DNA of 38,055 bases from Chlamydiota bacterium (GTDB taxonomy: Bacteria > Chlamydiota > Chlamydiia > Chlamydiales > Rhabdochlamydiaceae): positions 1 to 38,055 of the forward strand of contig JABDAY010000015.1 in the NCBI GenBank assembly GCA_013288895.1, written 5' to 3'. The notes beneath the pieces were generated by a model, which worked only from the letters and a program-made list of their open reading frames with translations, was not told the origin of the DNA and ran no database searches. A program made the position numbers and the translations under genes. The first letter of the stretch is position 1. Each line of letters begins with the position of its first letter. Below are positions 8,887 through 17,944 of the stretch, one piece after another.

Positions 8887-9389
8887 TTTTCATTTTTGTC
8901 AGTTAAAGCCTTAATTTGATCTCTTATCCACGCCGCCTGCTCATAGTTTTCTTTCTTAAGAGCTTCGTTGAGTGCAACGTTCAAAGCAGTCAATCGTGAA
9001 GACGAGGGAACTTCGGTAGCTTTGCCAGGTGTTTTACCAGTATGTAGAGGCTGATTTTTTTTCATGATTTGTTCCTTTTTTAGGCGAGGTGATATTTTAT
9101 TTGTTGCCACTAATTCTGAAGTTATCACGTCAGAAAAAACGGCATAGCATTCACTACATCCCAGAGGGTTACCCATTCTAACCGACTCCAAGGTAGTGCG
9201 GCATGTTCCACAGCAAAGTCCCATTTCAGCTCCTCCCACACCAGGAGAAGGTCTGCCATGGAGTTTTTGCTGTAAAATAGGGCAATCAGCGCACATCTCA
9301 GTTATAATGATCAGATCTCCAACGATCTCCTTGTAAATCACCTTAATCGGCTTTTTACAATGGCTGCACTCAATATTCCGCTCTGACAT
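8883..9389 (-). CDS. mcsA: McsA-like Zn-finger/UvrB-UvrC motif protein
   Basis: Multiple CxxC pairs; C-terminal LNVALNEALKKENYEQAAWIRDQIKAL (UVR motif). Confidence 0.85.
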   Translation of the reverse strand: MSERNIECSHCKKPIKVIYKEIVGDLIIITEMCADCPILQQKLHGRPSPGVGGAEMGLCCGTCRTTLESVRMGNPLGCSECYAVFSDVITSELVATNKISPRLKKEQIMKKNQPLHTGKTPGKATEVPSSSRLTALNVALNEALKKENYEQAAWIRDQIKALTDKNEK

Positions 9390-9452
9390 TAAAAAAATCC
9401 CTTACCCTATTTACTCCTGCATTTAATCGATCAATGATTTATTGTAAATCAT

Positions 9453-10187
9453 ATGATCCGAAAAAAGAAAAATAACATCGAATGGCTGGAGTTTGAAAAA
9501 CTCTCACGAATCCCCGGTCTTGTCCATGGGGTATTTCTCCGCAGCGGCGGACTTAGCCTGGGGCCATATTCTTCATTAAATGCAGGAGGAGGCACCGGCG
9601 ATGAGCCCTCTATCGTCAATAAAAATAGAGAGTTAATTCAACAAACGCTTGGGGTCCCCCTACTCATTGATGGAAAGCAGGTACATAAAGATACAATCAT
9701 CCACGTAAATGGAGATATCGGTTGCACTGAATGCGATGGACTTATCACACATAAAAAAGGGCTCGGCCTCTTCATCAAACACGCCGATTGCCAAGCGGCT
9801 ATTTTCTACGACACAAAAAACAAAACCATTGCAAACGTCCATTGTGGCTGGAGGGGAAATGTGCAGAATATCTACGGCAAAACAGTCACAGAAATGCAAG
9901 CCAATCCCAGTGACCTGATCGTCTGCATTTCCCCAAGTCTTGGCCCTGAATTCTCAGAATTTAAAAACTATAAAGAGGAGCTCCCTGAGCATTTCTGGCC
10001 TTATCAGTTCAAACCCCTCTATTTCAACCTTTGGGAAATCTCCAAAAAGCAGCTCCTAGACGCCGGCGTCCCCGAATCAAACATCGAAATCGCCTCCCTC
10101 TGCACCTACACCCACCCCCACGACTTCTTCTCCTACCGCCGCGACAAACCCACCGGCCGCAACGCCACTTTAGTCGCCCTCTTGTAG
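9453..10187 (+). CDS. pgeF: Polyphenol oxidase/purine nucleoside phosphorylase LACC1 family (YfiH/PgeF-like)
   Basis: HADCQAAIFYD, ANVHCGWRGNVQNIYGKTV, SLCTYTHPHDFFSYRRDKPTGRNATLVAL. Confidence 0.9.
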   Translation: MIRKKKNNIEWLEFEKLSRIPGLVHGVFLRSGGLSLGPYSSLNAGGGTGDEPSIVNKNRELIQQTLGVPLLIDGKQVHKDTIIHVNGDIGCTECDGLITHKKGLGLFIKHADCQAAIFYDTKNKTIANVHCGWRGNVQNIYGKTVTEMQANPSDLIVCISPSLGPEFSEFKNYKEELPEHFWPYQFKPLYFNLWEISKKQLLDAGVPESNIEIASLCTYTHPHDFFSYRRDKPTGRNATLVALL

Positions 10188-10208
10188 GATTTTATTTTTT
10201 GCATTCTT

Positions 10209-11183
10209 CTAGTTGTAATAGTTGAAGGCGATGACCCAGCTGAGGAAGTCGGAGGAGTTGCGGCCGCAGGCGGTGAACCAGGCGCCGCCAATGAGGCCGC
10301 ATGCTGCGCTGAAGTTGTACTCGATAGCGGGGGCAAGGCTTAGCTGCTGCGAGAGGGGGTTGCCAACTTTTGAAACACTCTTGCCTTTAAAACGATTTTT
10401 TTGCCTGTATTGTTCATTTATATCAATTGCCAAAACCCAATTTCTTGTTAAACAATATTCAAGTCCTAAAAGAGCTATGATTTGATTTCCAGGATAAACT
10501 TTCCCAACAGTCCCATGCCCCCCACCATAAGTATTAAAACTGCGTACATGAACAGGGGCAAAATAAGTATACCCAAGTTGAAGCCGAGTATTTAACCAGT
10601 GCCAACCCCCAAAATGATATTTCTTTCCAAAAATAAAGGAAGGTTGAGTTGCAAATGAGCCTCGACCCGTCACATCCGTTCTTAATTTTCTTGGATCTAG
10701 CCTTTGATAGTTTCCTGTAGGACATGTTTCCTGGATTAAAAACTTTACAGCTGGCCACGGGGTATCAGGGGTATCAAAATAACATTGAAAGGCAAAACCC
10801 AAAGGGAAATCACCAAATCTAACAGATTCTTTCCCTTCAGTCTTATTATAAAAAAATTGGGGATTGAAGGAAAACTGGGTTCTTTTGCTAATTCCTATTT
10901 GGTTTGTCATCTGAGCGTTCACACTGACAAAAGTAGGAACTCTATGGGCATGCCAGTGATCATCATAGGCCCCTTTAGTTACCGTTACATATACATAAGG
11001 CTCTAAATTGACAAATCCATAGGGAACAACATAGGCCGAAGGAGTAAGAAGAGGGCCTGTGAACCAGGGTCTTAAATCAGGGGGAGGAGGAGGTCCCCCC
11101 TCTTCAACCGATCCCCCTATGGCAGCAGGAAGAAACGCAAAATGCAAAATGCAAAACGCAAAAGCGAGTGTAAAAATCTTCAT
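10209..11183 (-). CDS. Putative outer membrane beta-barrel protein
   Basis: Start moved to ATG at 11183 (MKIFTLAFAFCILHFAFLPAAIG signal peptide); aromatic/Gly alternation; C-terminal SWVIAFNYYN. Confidence 0.65.
   Translation of the reverse strand: MKIFTLAFAFCILHFAFLPAAIGGSVEEGGPPPPPDLRPWFTGPLLTPSAYVVPYGFVNLEPYVYVTVTKGAYDDHWHAHRVPTFVSVNAQMTNQIGISKRTQFSFNPQFFYNKTEGKESVRFGDFPLGFAFQCYFDTPDTPWPAVKFLIQETCPTGNYQRLDPRKLRTDVTGRGSFATQPSFIFGKKYHFGGWHWLNTRLQLGYTYFAPVHVRSFNTYGGGHGTVGKVYPGNQIIALLGLEYCLTRNWVLAIDINEQYRQKNRFKGKSVSKVGNPLSQQLSLAPAIEYNFSAACGLIGGAWFTACGRNSSDFLSWVIAFNYYN
11137..11164. repeat. Four tandem heptamers gcaaaat/gcaaaat/gcaaaac/gcaaaag inside a signal-peptide coding region
   Basis: gcaaaatgcaaaatgcaaaacgcaaaag; minus strand encodes FAFCILHFAF. 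Confidence 0.85.
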
Positions 11184-11184
11184 T

Positions 11185-12381
11185 TTAAATGAGTTTGCTG
11201 ATTTCAATACCTATTTCTATCACGACGAAAGATATCAGTACAGCAAGGAAAACTCTGCCACCAGGAAGCTGCTGGTTTGAACGACCGTATTTCTTTTTAT
11301 AACGGCCAACCCATACCATTAAGGGGGGAAAAATCCCAAAAAGAATGGCACAGCTAAAGCCGCCGGCATAACCTAGCGCAGTTAAAAAGACGTCCGGATA
11401 TGTCAAAGCTATTAGAACTGGGGGGACAAAAATAGCAAGGCATAGGCCCACTTTTTTAATCCCCTTTTTAACAATTTTAAGACCATCTGCAAGAAAATCA
11501 AGGTAGGCTAGCGCAAGGGCGATATAAGATGTTGTCATCGTAAAAAATGCAAAAGCCTTACCAATAGTGAATAAACTAGGGTTATTGAGATATTGCTTGA
11601 GGGGCATAACAGCGTTATTTCCCCCTTCTGCAGCTTCGATAAGACCGCCGGGTCCCTCAACCGGTATAATTCCAAGAATGAGGTATTCCCAAATGAGGTA
11701 AACTAGGAGAGGGATTGAGGTGCCAAAGAAGATAGCAAGGCGCACTCTTTTAACATTCCGTTCCATATAAGTCACAAGTGTAGGAATGATGACCTGATAG
11801 GTAAATGCCGTGAAAAGGATAGGGATAGCGATCCAAGCTTTCGACCAGTTCATATAATGGAGCAAAGCGGTATTAACACTGCCAAAAGCGGCAAAAATAA
11901 AGAGCAAATAAGTGATAATCACTCCTGCCATTAAACCCATATTGAGTCTATCAACAGAGTGGGTACCCAAATAGACTATGGGGGAGAAAAGTATCACATA
12001 AGCGATCGTGGCAACTGCGGGATTTAAGGCCGTCCCAAATATTTCTCTTAAAATCGATCCACCTCCCACAACGTGGGCAATCATAACCGTTACGAAAAGG
12101 AAAAGGTAAACCACCCAGCAGATATTCTTTCCAGCATTACCTAAAAGTTTATGAGCCATGGTGATCAAATTGGCTTCTTTAGGCATCCACAAACACACTT
12201 CTAAAAGAAGAAGCCCGGTACAGAGCATGAATAACCAGCAAGCAAGATAAATGGTGATCGAAGGGAGAAATCCACTTGGTCCAGTAGCTACAGGCAGAGC
12301 TAACATACCGACCCCAATCGTCGTTCCTGCAATCAACAATGTTCCACCTAAAACGTGTCCGCAAGCATGAAAAATACGCAT
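11185..12381 (-). CDS. tyrP: Aromatic amino acid permease, TyrP family
   Basis: GGTLLIAGTTIGVGMLALPVATGPSGFLPS N-terminus; about 11 TM segments; start moved to MRIFHACG. Confidence 0.85.
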   Translation of the reverse strand: MRIFHACGHVLGGTLLIAGTTIGVGMLALPVATGPSGFLPSITIYLACWLFMLCTGLLLLEVCLWMPKEANLITMAHKLLGNAGKNICWVVYLFLFVTVMIAHVVGGGSILREIFGTALNPAVATIAYVILFSPIVYLGTHSVDRLNMGLMAGVIITYLLFIFAAFGSVNTALLHYMNWSKAWIAIPILFTAFTYQVIIPTLVTYMERNVKRVRLAIFFGTSIPLLVYLIWEYLILGIIPVEGPGGLIEAAEGGNNAVMPLKQYLNNPSLFTIGKAFAFFTMTTSYIALALAYLDFLADGLKIVKKGIKKVGLCLAIFVPPVLIALTYPDVFLTALGYAGGFSCAILFGIFPPLMVWVGRYKKKYGRSNQQLPGGRVFLAVLISFVVIEIGIEISKLI

Positions 12382-12441
12382 AATTACCTTTATTAAAATT
12401 GAGTTTCCATTATAAGATAGCAAGATCACTAAAAAACGACA

Positions 12442-12957
12442 ATGAAAACTATAAATTTGAGCCTATCAGGGCTAAAACTTTTGCAGCCTAAGGTCTGGCA
12501 TGACGAGCGGGGATTTTTCTGTGAGTGCTACCGTGAGACCCTTTATAAAGAGCTGGGCGACTTCGTGCAGACGAATCACTCTTATTCTAAAAAAGGAGTT
12601 TTACGGGGGATGCATTTTCAAAAAAACCATACGCAGGCTAAGCTTGTTACTGTCCTTGAAGGGAAAATTTTCGATGTCGCTCTCGACATGAGAAGAGATT
12701 CCCCTACCTTTGGCAAATGGGAAGGGGTCTATTTGGATTCAGAAAAACACGAACAACTCTTTATCCCTCCAGGCTTTGCTCACGGTTTTTGCGTGGTTAG
12801 CGAGGGGGCTCATGTCCTTTATAAAGTCAGCACCATTTACGATCCTGAAACGGAAAAAGGGTTTGCCTATAACGATCTAGACATTCCCTGGCCGGTCCCT
12901 AACCCCATCCTTTCGAAAAAAGATCAGGAAGCCCCCCGCTTCTCGGAGGTAGTATGA
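12442..12957 (+). CDS. rfbC: dTDP-4-dehydrorhamnose 3,5-epimerase
   Basis: VWHDERGFFCECYRE, VLRGMHFQ, FIPPGFAHGFCV. Confidence 0.93.
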   Translation: MKTINLSLSGLKLLQPKVWHDERGFFCECYRETLYKELGDFVQTNHSYSKKGVLRGMHFQKNHTQAKLVTVLEGKIFDVALDMRRDSPTFGKWEGVYLDSEKHEQLFIPPGFAHGFCVVSEGAHVLYKVSTIYDPETEKGFAYNDLDIPWPVPNPILSKKDQEAPRFSEVV

Positions 12958-13766
12958 AACTATGGATACTAGGAAAAACAGGCCTTTTAGGAAACGCTCT
13001 TGTGAACGTTTGCAAGGGGCTTGATTTTGTCGCGACAACGCGCGGGGAAGCTGATATAACCGATCTCGATTCTCTAAAAAAAGCTTTGTCTGAAATTAAC
13101 CCCACCCACATTGTCAATTGCACAGCTTTTAACGACGTTGACGGAGCCGAAAGTAAATCTGACCAGGCTTTCTCTGTCAATAGCCTCGGCCCAGAAAATT
13201 TAGGCAAGCTTGGGAAAAAAGTGATCCATATCTCCACTGATTATGTTTTTGATGGAGCCAAAAGAAGTCCCTATTTAGAGGAAGATTCCTGTAATCCTTT
13301 GAGTGTCTACGGCAAGTCAAAACGAGAAGGGGAACTCAAACTACTTTCTGCAGCGCCAAATGCCCTGATCATCCGCACCTCCTGGCTTTTTGGGACCGGC
13401 GGGAAAAATTTTATTTCCTCTTTAGTGAATTTATTAAGAACTCAAACTGAGCTTAAGATAGCTGCAGACCAGATCGGAAGCCCCACTTATGCGCCTGATT
13501 TGGCTCGTACAATTCTATCTCTATTAGACCATAGTGGCATATACCACTTTGCCAATGCCGGACAAGTCTCCCGCCTTGAAATTGCCGAGTATTTTTTAGA
13601 AGTAGCTAAAGAGCGAGGAATACCTTTAAACTGCAAATCTCTCATCCCTTTTAAAATGAACTTTCTTGCACCAAGACCCGATTACAGCGTACTTGGAACA
13701 AGTAAAATTAACACTCCAAGATCCTGGAAAGAGGCTGCCGAGGAATATATCGATGCGAGCTTGTAA
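12954..13766 (+). CDS. rfbD: dTDP-4-dehydrorhamnose reductase
   Basis: GKTGLLGNALV, NCTAFNDVDGAE, HISTDYVFDGAKRSPYLEED, YGKSKREGE, RTSWLFG. Confidence 0.93.
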   Translation: MKLWILGKTGLLGNALVNVCKGLDFVATTRGEADITDLDSLKKALSEINPTHIVNCTAFNDVDGAESKSDQAFSVNSLGPENLGKLGKKVIHISTDYVFDGAKRSPYLEEDSCNPLSVYGKSKREGELKLLSAAPNALIIRTSWLFGTGGKNFISSLVNLLRTQTELKIAADQIGSPTYAPDLARTILSLLDHSGIYHFANAGQVSRLEIAEYFLEVAKERGIPLNCKSLIPFKMNFLAPRPDYSVLGTSKINTPRSWKEAAEEYIDASL

Positions 13767-14712
13767 AAGAATTTTGGTGACCGGCGGCGCTGGATTTATC
13801 GGATCCGCTTTCATCCGTTATGCAATCTCATTTGCAGACAAAATTGTTAATCTCGATCTATTAACCTACGCCGCCAACCTAGACAGCCTAAAATCGGTAG
13901 AAAACGACCCTCGCTATCTATTTGTCCAAGGAAATATCTCCGATGCACCTCTTGTTGATGCATTATGCAAAAAACACCAGATCGACACGATCGTCCACTT
14001 TGCAGCAGAAAGCCATGTAGATAACAGCATTTTAGGACCTAAAGCATTTTTGGAGACAAACGTATTTGGAACGTTTCAACTTCTAGAAGTTGTTAGAAAC
14101 AATCCTCATCTCCATTTCCACCACGTTTCCACAGATGAAGTTTACGGCTCGATCGAAAAAGGTTCTTTTAATGAAGACTCTTGCCTCAAACCAAACTCCC
14201 CTTATTCCGCTTCTAAAGCAGCATCTGACTGCTTTGTCAGAGCCTATACACACACCTACAATCTCTCTACAACAATATCCCACTGCTCAAACAATTACGG
14301 CCCATGGCAACACTCAGAAAAATTCATTCCCCATATGATCAAGTGCTGTCTCGAAAATAAACCCCTTCCTGTCTACGGAAAGGGTCTTAATGTGCGCGAC
14401 TGGCTCTATGTTGACGATCACGCAGAAGCCCTCTTTCTAATTATACAAAAAGGAAAAAAAGGTGAGACCTATGATATCGGCGGAGAATGTGAGATGCAAA
14501 ACATTACCCTTCTCTACTCCCTCATCGAACTCCTAGGCGCTGACCCGTCGCTCATCACCTTCGTAAATGACCGCCCAGGCCACGATTTCCGCTACGCCAT
14601 CGACTGCACAAAAATCAAAACCACACTCGGCTGGTCCCCCCGCCATTCCCTAGAAGAAGGATTACGAAAAACAGTAGCTTGGCATGAAAGTTACCTTTCT
14701 ATACCAAAGTAA
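13753..14712 (+). CDS. rfbB: dTDP-glucose 4,6-dehydratase
   Basis: ILVTGGAGFIGSAFIRY, FAAESHVDNSI, HHVSTDEVYGS, YSASKAASDCFVRAY; start moved from 13666 to MRACKR. Confidence 0.93.
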   Translation: MRACKRILVTGGAGFIGSAFIRYAISFADKIVNLDLLTYAANLDSLKSVENDPRYLFVQGNISDAPLVDALCKKHQIDTIVHFAAESHVDNSILGPKAFLETNVFGTFQLLEVVRNNPHLHFHHVSTDEVYGSIEKGSFNEDSCLKPNSPYSASKAASDCFVRAYTHTYNLSTTISHCSNNYGPWQHSEKFIPHMIKCCLENKPLPVYGKGLNVRDWLYVDDHAEALFLIIQKGKKGETYDIGGECEMQNITLLYSLIELLGADPSLITFVNDRPGHDFRYAIDCTKIKTTLGWSPRHSLEEGLRKTVAWHESYLSIPK

Positions 14713-14905
14713 CTTCAAAATTTGAAAAAAATTCCCTCTTCCTCTGCGTCCTCTGCGACTCAGTCTTCACTCTGCGCTGATGGAATTTGGTATTTAGCCA
14801 ATAAGTCGGTGTCTTATTGTCTGAATGTGGAATTTCATCAGCGCAGAGTGAAGACTGAGTCGCAGAGGACGCAGAGAAAATTATTTATTAAATTTTTTCT
14901 ATCAT
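14701..14905. repeat. Long palindromic element P2, copy 1 (41-bp perfect arms 14742-14782 and 14836-14876)
   Basis: ctctgcgtcctctgcgactcagtcttcactctgcgctgatg ... catcagcgcagagtgaagactgagtcgcagaggacgcagag; flanks shared with the copy at 30755-30955. Confidence 0.92.
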
Positions 14906-14921
14906 GCCTATCAAGCATATC

Positions 14922-16055
14922 CTATTTATCATCTATTTTTATCTTACATAACCAATTCGTTATTTGCGTTTTGGTCTCTTGAGGGAGGTTGGGGTTGGAT
15001 TGGAGTTTGTTGCAGGCGTCGAGGGCTTCTTGGGTTTTTCCATTAAGAAGGGCGGAGTTGGCAAATTCTGAGGGGATTCCATAATCATAGACGATCTGCT
15101 CGACAACCATATCGTCCTTGGGAAAAGGGTGGGTGAGGGCATATTTTAGCAAAAGATACGTTAATAAATTGTTCCCTTTTTTTCGATAAATAAGGGCCAT
15201 CCGATACAAAGGTTCAGCTCTTGTAGGCCGGAATTGGTAGGCGGTAGTGTAACTTTTCAAAGCAGCTTCAGGATCGGTTAGTTCTTGAATAATCCCCATC
15301 ATGTAAAGAGACCAATAGGTCTCTTGCACATCAGGACTGCTCATATTCCCCCTTCGAATGTAGTTTTGAAGGGCAAGATCATATTTTCCAGCATTGAGAT
15401 AACTTTGAGCCAGGTAAAATACATGGCGACTATTTGATGGATCCTCTTTTAAAGCAGCCTCTAGAATGGCGGCATCTTTGAGAAAATGGGAAGGATCTGT
15501 GGCTCTTGCCCCTTGCACTGCATTGCATACGTTGATCACATTTTCAAGAACTGCATTTGTTTTCGCTTCCGCACATGAGAGCAGTTCATGCATAACCCCT
15601 TCCCATTTCCAAGGCAGACGTGTATCGATAAGGGCAATTCCTTTAAAATCTATAGCCCCAAGCTGCCTGATTGTAAAAAAGTAAAAATCTTTATCCAGCT
15701 TCGGCCACGAAAAATTCGGGGAATATTGAAGTATTTGGTCTGCATCCATAAGCAAAAGATAATCCCCTTTATTTTTTGCGAAGGAAAGAGCTTCATTCCT
15801 ATTGTGTGCGAAATTCACCCAAGGACGCTCGTGGAGTTCTCCAGGAATCCCTGCTAGAAATTTTTTAATCACTTCCTGCGTACCATCGGAAGACCCCGTA
15901 TCGACAATCACCCAATAATCGATCAAATGTTTAACCGATCCCAAACATTTTTCTATGACCTCTTTTTCATCTTTAACAATCATGTTCAGACAGATGGTTT
16001 TTTCCCCCGCTTGAACACCAACCATAAATAGAAGGAACAGAAACATTTTTTTCAT
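14922..16055 (-). CDS. GT2-family glycosyltransferase with TPR-like C-terminus and predicted signal peptide
   Basis: NMIVKDEKEVIEKCLGSV...WVIVDTGSSDGTQEV, LLLMDADQ; N-terminus MKKMFLFLLFMVGVQAGE. Confidence 0.85.
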   Translation of the reverse strand: MKKMFLFLLFMVGVQAGEKTICLNMIVKDEKEVIEKCLGSVKHLIDYWVIVDTGSSDGTQEVIKKFLAGIPGELHERPWVNFAHNRNEALSFAKNKGDYLLLMDADQILQYSPNFSWPKLDKDFYFFTIRQLGAIDFKGIALIDTRLPWKWEGVMHELLSCAEAKTNAVLENVINVCNAVQGARATDPSHFLKDAAILEAALKEDPSNSRHVFYLAQSYLNAGKYDLALQNYIRRGNMSSPDVQETYWSLYMMGIIQELTDPEAALKSYTTAYQFRPTRAEPLYRMALIYRKKGNNLLTYLLLKYALTHPFPKDDMVVEQIVYDYGIPSEFANSALLNGKTQEALDACNKLQSNPNLPQETKTQITNWLCKIKIDDK

Positions 16056-17020
16056 ATTTTATGCTCATTTATCAAGTTAAACCAATAGTCCGCGTGGAGT
16101 TTTTCGTGGAAGAAGGTGAGCATGGAGAATTCGAGCTGTTTTTGGTGGAGGAATTCTTCGGTGACCTCGTTCCAATCATGAACAATCACGATGGGCAAGT
16201 CATGATAGAGGGGATCTAGTGAGGAACTTTTAACGATGGGATAGGCACCGAGATAAAGAGCCTCCCAGAGCCTATGGGTATCGAGTGCGTTTCCTCTGGG
16301 ACTAAAGACGAATTTAGATTCTGCCAGGTCTTTTAGATAGTCTTCATAATTTTTAGGGCCCGGCGAATAACAAAAAGGCTTTTTTTCAAAAAGGTTATAG
16401 ACGAGCGACCTTTCTGAGGTGTAGGTCTTTACTGTAATATTTAAATAGGCCAAATGTTTTTTTGCACTGTTTAACCCAAGCATCTTCTGCATAGCATCAA
16501 CGTTCCCATGCGGCCAATAACGATTAGCAAGGCCCATGGGGATGGGATATAGCTTCGGATGGGTGCTATCGGGATTTTGAGCAAACCACGCAACGATTTT
16601 ATCCCCATCCAAGTAATGCTTGTAAATTCCAGGAGCGGAATCATCGCTGTTATGCGTCACTAAAATATAAGGATTTTTAATTAAAGGATGCATCCTCTTA
16701 AAAAAGGGGTGAAGGTAATCCCCTTTAACAAATATTGTCTCATGGGACTTTATCAACTGAGGCCTAAAATTTCCTGTCTCATCATAGACATGATCACAAA
16801 AAGCCCTAAAAGTATCGCCCGAAACAAATGGAGCGCTCGAACTCCGGTCAACTGCCGACATGACATTGCAGAGCAATAAGAAAAAAAGAAATAAGAAAGA
16901 TCGGGCACGCACGCGGGCACGGGCACGAAAGAAAGAAGGCCTTGAATTCTCTTCTTCCCTCCCTCTTTCGTGCCCGTGCCCGTGCCCGCGTGCGTGCCCG
17001 ATCTTCTCTTCGCTCCCCAT
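16052..17020 (-). CDS. Exostosin/GT47-like glycosyltransferase; ORF reads through palindrome E1 at its N-terminus
   Basis: SPRGNALDTHRLWEALYLGAYPIVKSSSLDPLYHDLPIVIVHDWNEVTEEFL; ATG overlaps the stop of the upstream gene (taATG); N-terminal extension is encoded by GGGCAC repeats. True start uncertain. Confidence 0.75.
   Translation of the reverse strand: MGSEEKIGHARGHGHGHERGREEENSRPSFFRARARVRARSFLFLFFLLLCNVMSAVDRSSSAPFVSGDTFRAFCDHVYDETGNFRPQLIKSHETIFVKGDYLHPFFKRMHPLIKNPYILVTHNSDDSAPGIYKHYLDGDKIVAWFAQNPDSTHPKLYPIPMGLANRYWPHGNVDAMQKMLGLNSAKKHLAYLNITVKTYTSERSLVYNLFEKKPFCYSPGPKNYEDYLKDLAESKFVFSPRGNALDTHRLWEALYLGAYPIVKSSSLDPLYHDLPIVIVHDWNEVTEEFLHQKQLEFSMLTFFHEKLHADYWFNLINEHKI
16899..17003. repeat. 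Palindromic element E1 (GGGCAC/GCACGC version; 2 and 3 GGGCAC copies in the two arms)
   Basis: gatcgggcacgcacgcgggcacgggcacgaaag ... ctttcgtgcccgtgcccgtgcccgcgtgcgtgcccgatc; 105 bp. Confidence 0.96.
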
Positions 17021-17943
17021 TATCGTGATAAAAACTGTTTAAGATTCTTGGAATGGATATGCAGATTATTGATTCTGCACTTCTCTCCTCTGTAAAAAAG
17101 ATAAGGCACTCGTCTTCCTTCACTATCATTTTCCCAAATGAACTCAAAATTAGCAGGATTAAATACACAGCTTTCATTGATAAATCCCTTGCCCGATGCA
17201 CCGGGATTACGAGGATCAATCCCGCCCAAATATTGACCGAGAGCTGCAGCATCAAAAACGGAGGCTAGCACCTCGTAGTTGTTCGAATATACAGATTTTA
17301 ATCCTACAGATGGCATCACAATCGGAAGATAATCGACATAAGTATGATGGTATTTGTCTTTAAACTTGGAAAGATATTCCATGTCATTGGGAGCTTTGGT
17401 CTCCGCAATAAATTCAGTTAATTTGTCTAGAGGCTTTGATTCAGAGATGTATAAAATCCCGGGAATACATCTTTTATCATTATCAAAGGTAGCCGCGATC
17501 ATTCCCCTATAGAGTCCTTTAAAGAAAGGGGCTAAATTTTTCAGATCGGCATAGAGCATTACGTCGCTTTCCAAATGGAAAAGATCTTTAATCTGATATT
17601 GCTTCATAAAATCGTCTAAAACAAAAAACCTCTCCGTAGCAAAAAAGACAAATCCTCCTCGAAAATCCCTGTTTAAAGGAGAGCTTTTTTTAAATTTTTT
17701 GTGCTGAGAAGATTTTTTTAGATCCTCGTAAGAGATCATATAGACCCCTAGATTTTTTTTTGCATGCTTCAATGCCTCATTGTTAGCAATGAGATATATG
17801 GGGCATTCCTTATTAAAGAAGCGCGCCTGAGCAATGCTCTCCTCAAGATAGGGAGGAAGCGTTTTACCGATATGAACAAACACTATCGAAACAGCATTAG
17901 CAATACTTATAAAACACAAAAGAAAACAACACAAGATTCCCAT
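17020..17943 (-). CDS. Putative glycosyltransferase with predicted signal peptide
   Basis: MGILCCFLLCFISIANA signal; HLESDVMLYADLKNLAPF DxD-like motif; start moved from 17979 to 17943. Confidence 0.65.
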   Translation of the reverse strand: MGILCCFLLCFISIANAVSIVFVHIGKTLPPYLEESIAQARFFNKECPIYLIANNEALKHAKKNLGVYMISYEDLKKSSQHKKFKKSSPLNRDFRGGFVFFATERFFVLDDFMKQYQIKDLFHLESDVMLYADLKNLAPFFKGLYRGMIAATFDNDKRCIPGILYISESKPLDKLTEFIAETKAPNDMEYLSKFKDKYHHTYVDYLPIVMPSVGLKSVYSNNYEVLASVFDAAALGQYLGGIDPRNPGASGKGFINESCVFNPANFEFIWENDSEGRRVPYLFYRGEKCRINNLHIHSKNLKQFLSR

Positions 17944-17944
17944 T

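Noticed and set aside
14722-14982. Plus-strand ORF MKKIPSSSASSATQSSLCADG...
   Set aside because: Lies almost entirely in palindrome P2 and its AT-rich flank; the same peptide pattern is made by the second copy in the false N-terminus of the ORF at 29913..31013.
16860-17042. ORFs encoding RARTRARARARK, GHGHGH or CPCPCPRACP strings (also at 29772-30050, 32201-32422, 36437-36823)
   Set aside because: These are translations of the GGGCAC palindromes, which have no stop in any frame. Only the minus-strand ORF at 16052..17020 has independent support from a continuing conserved domain.
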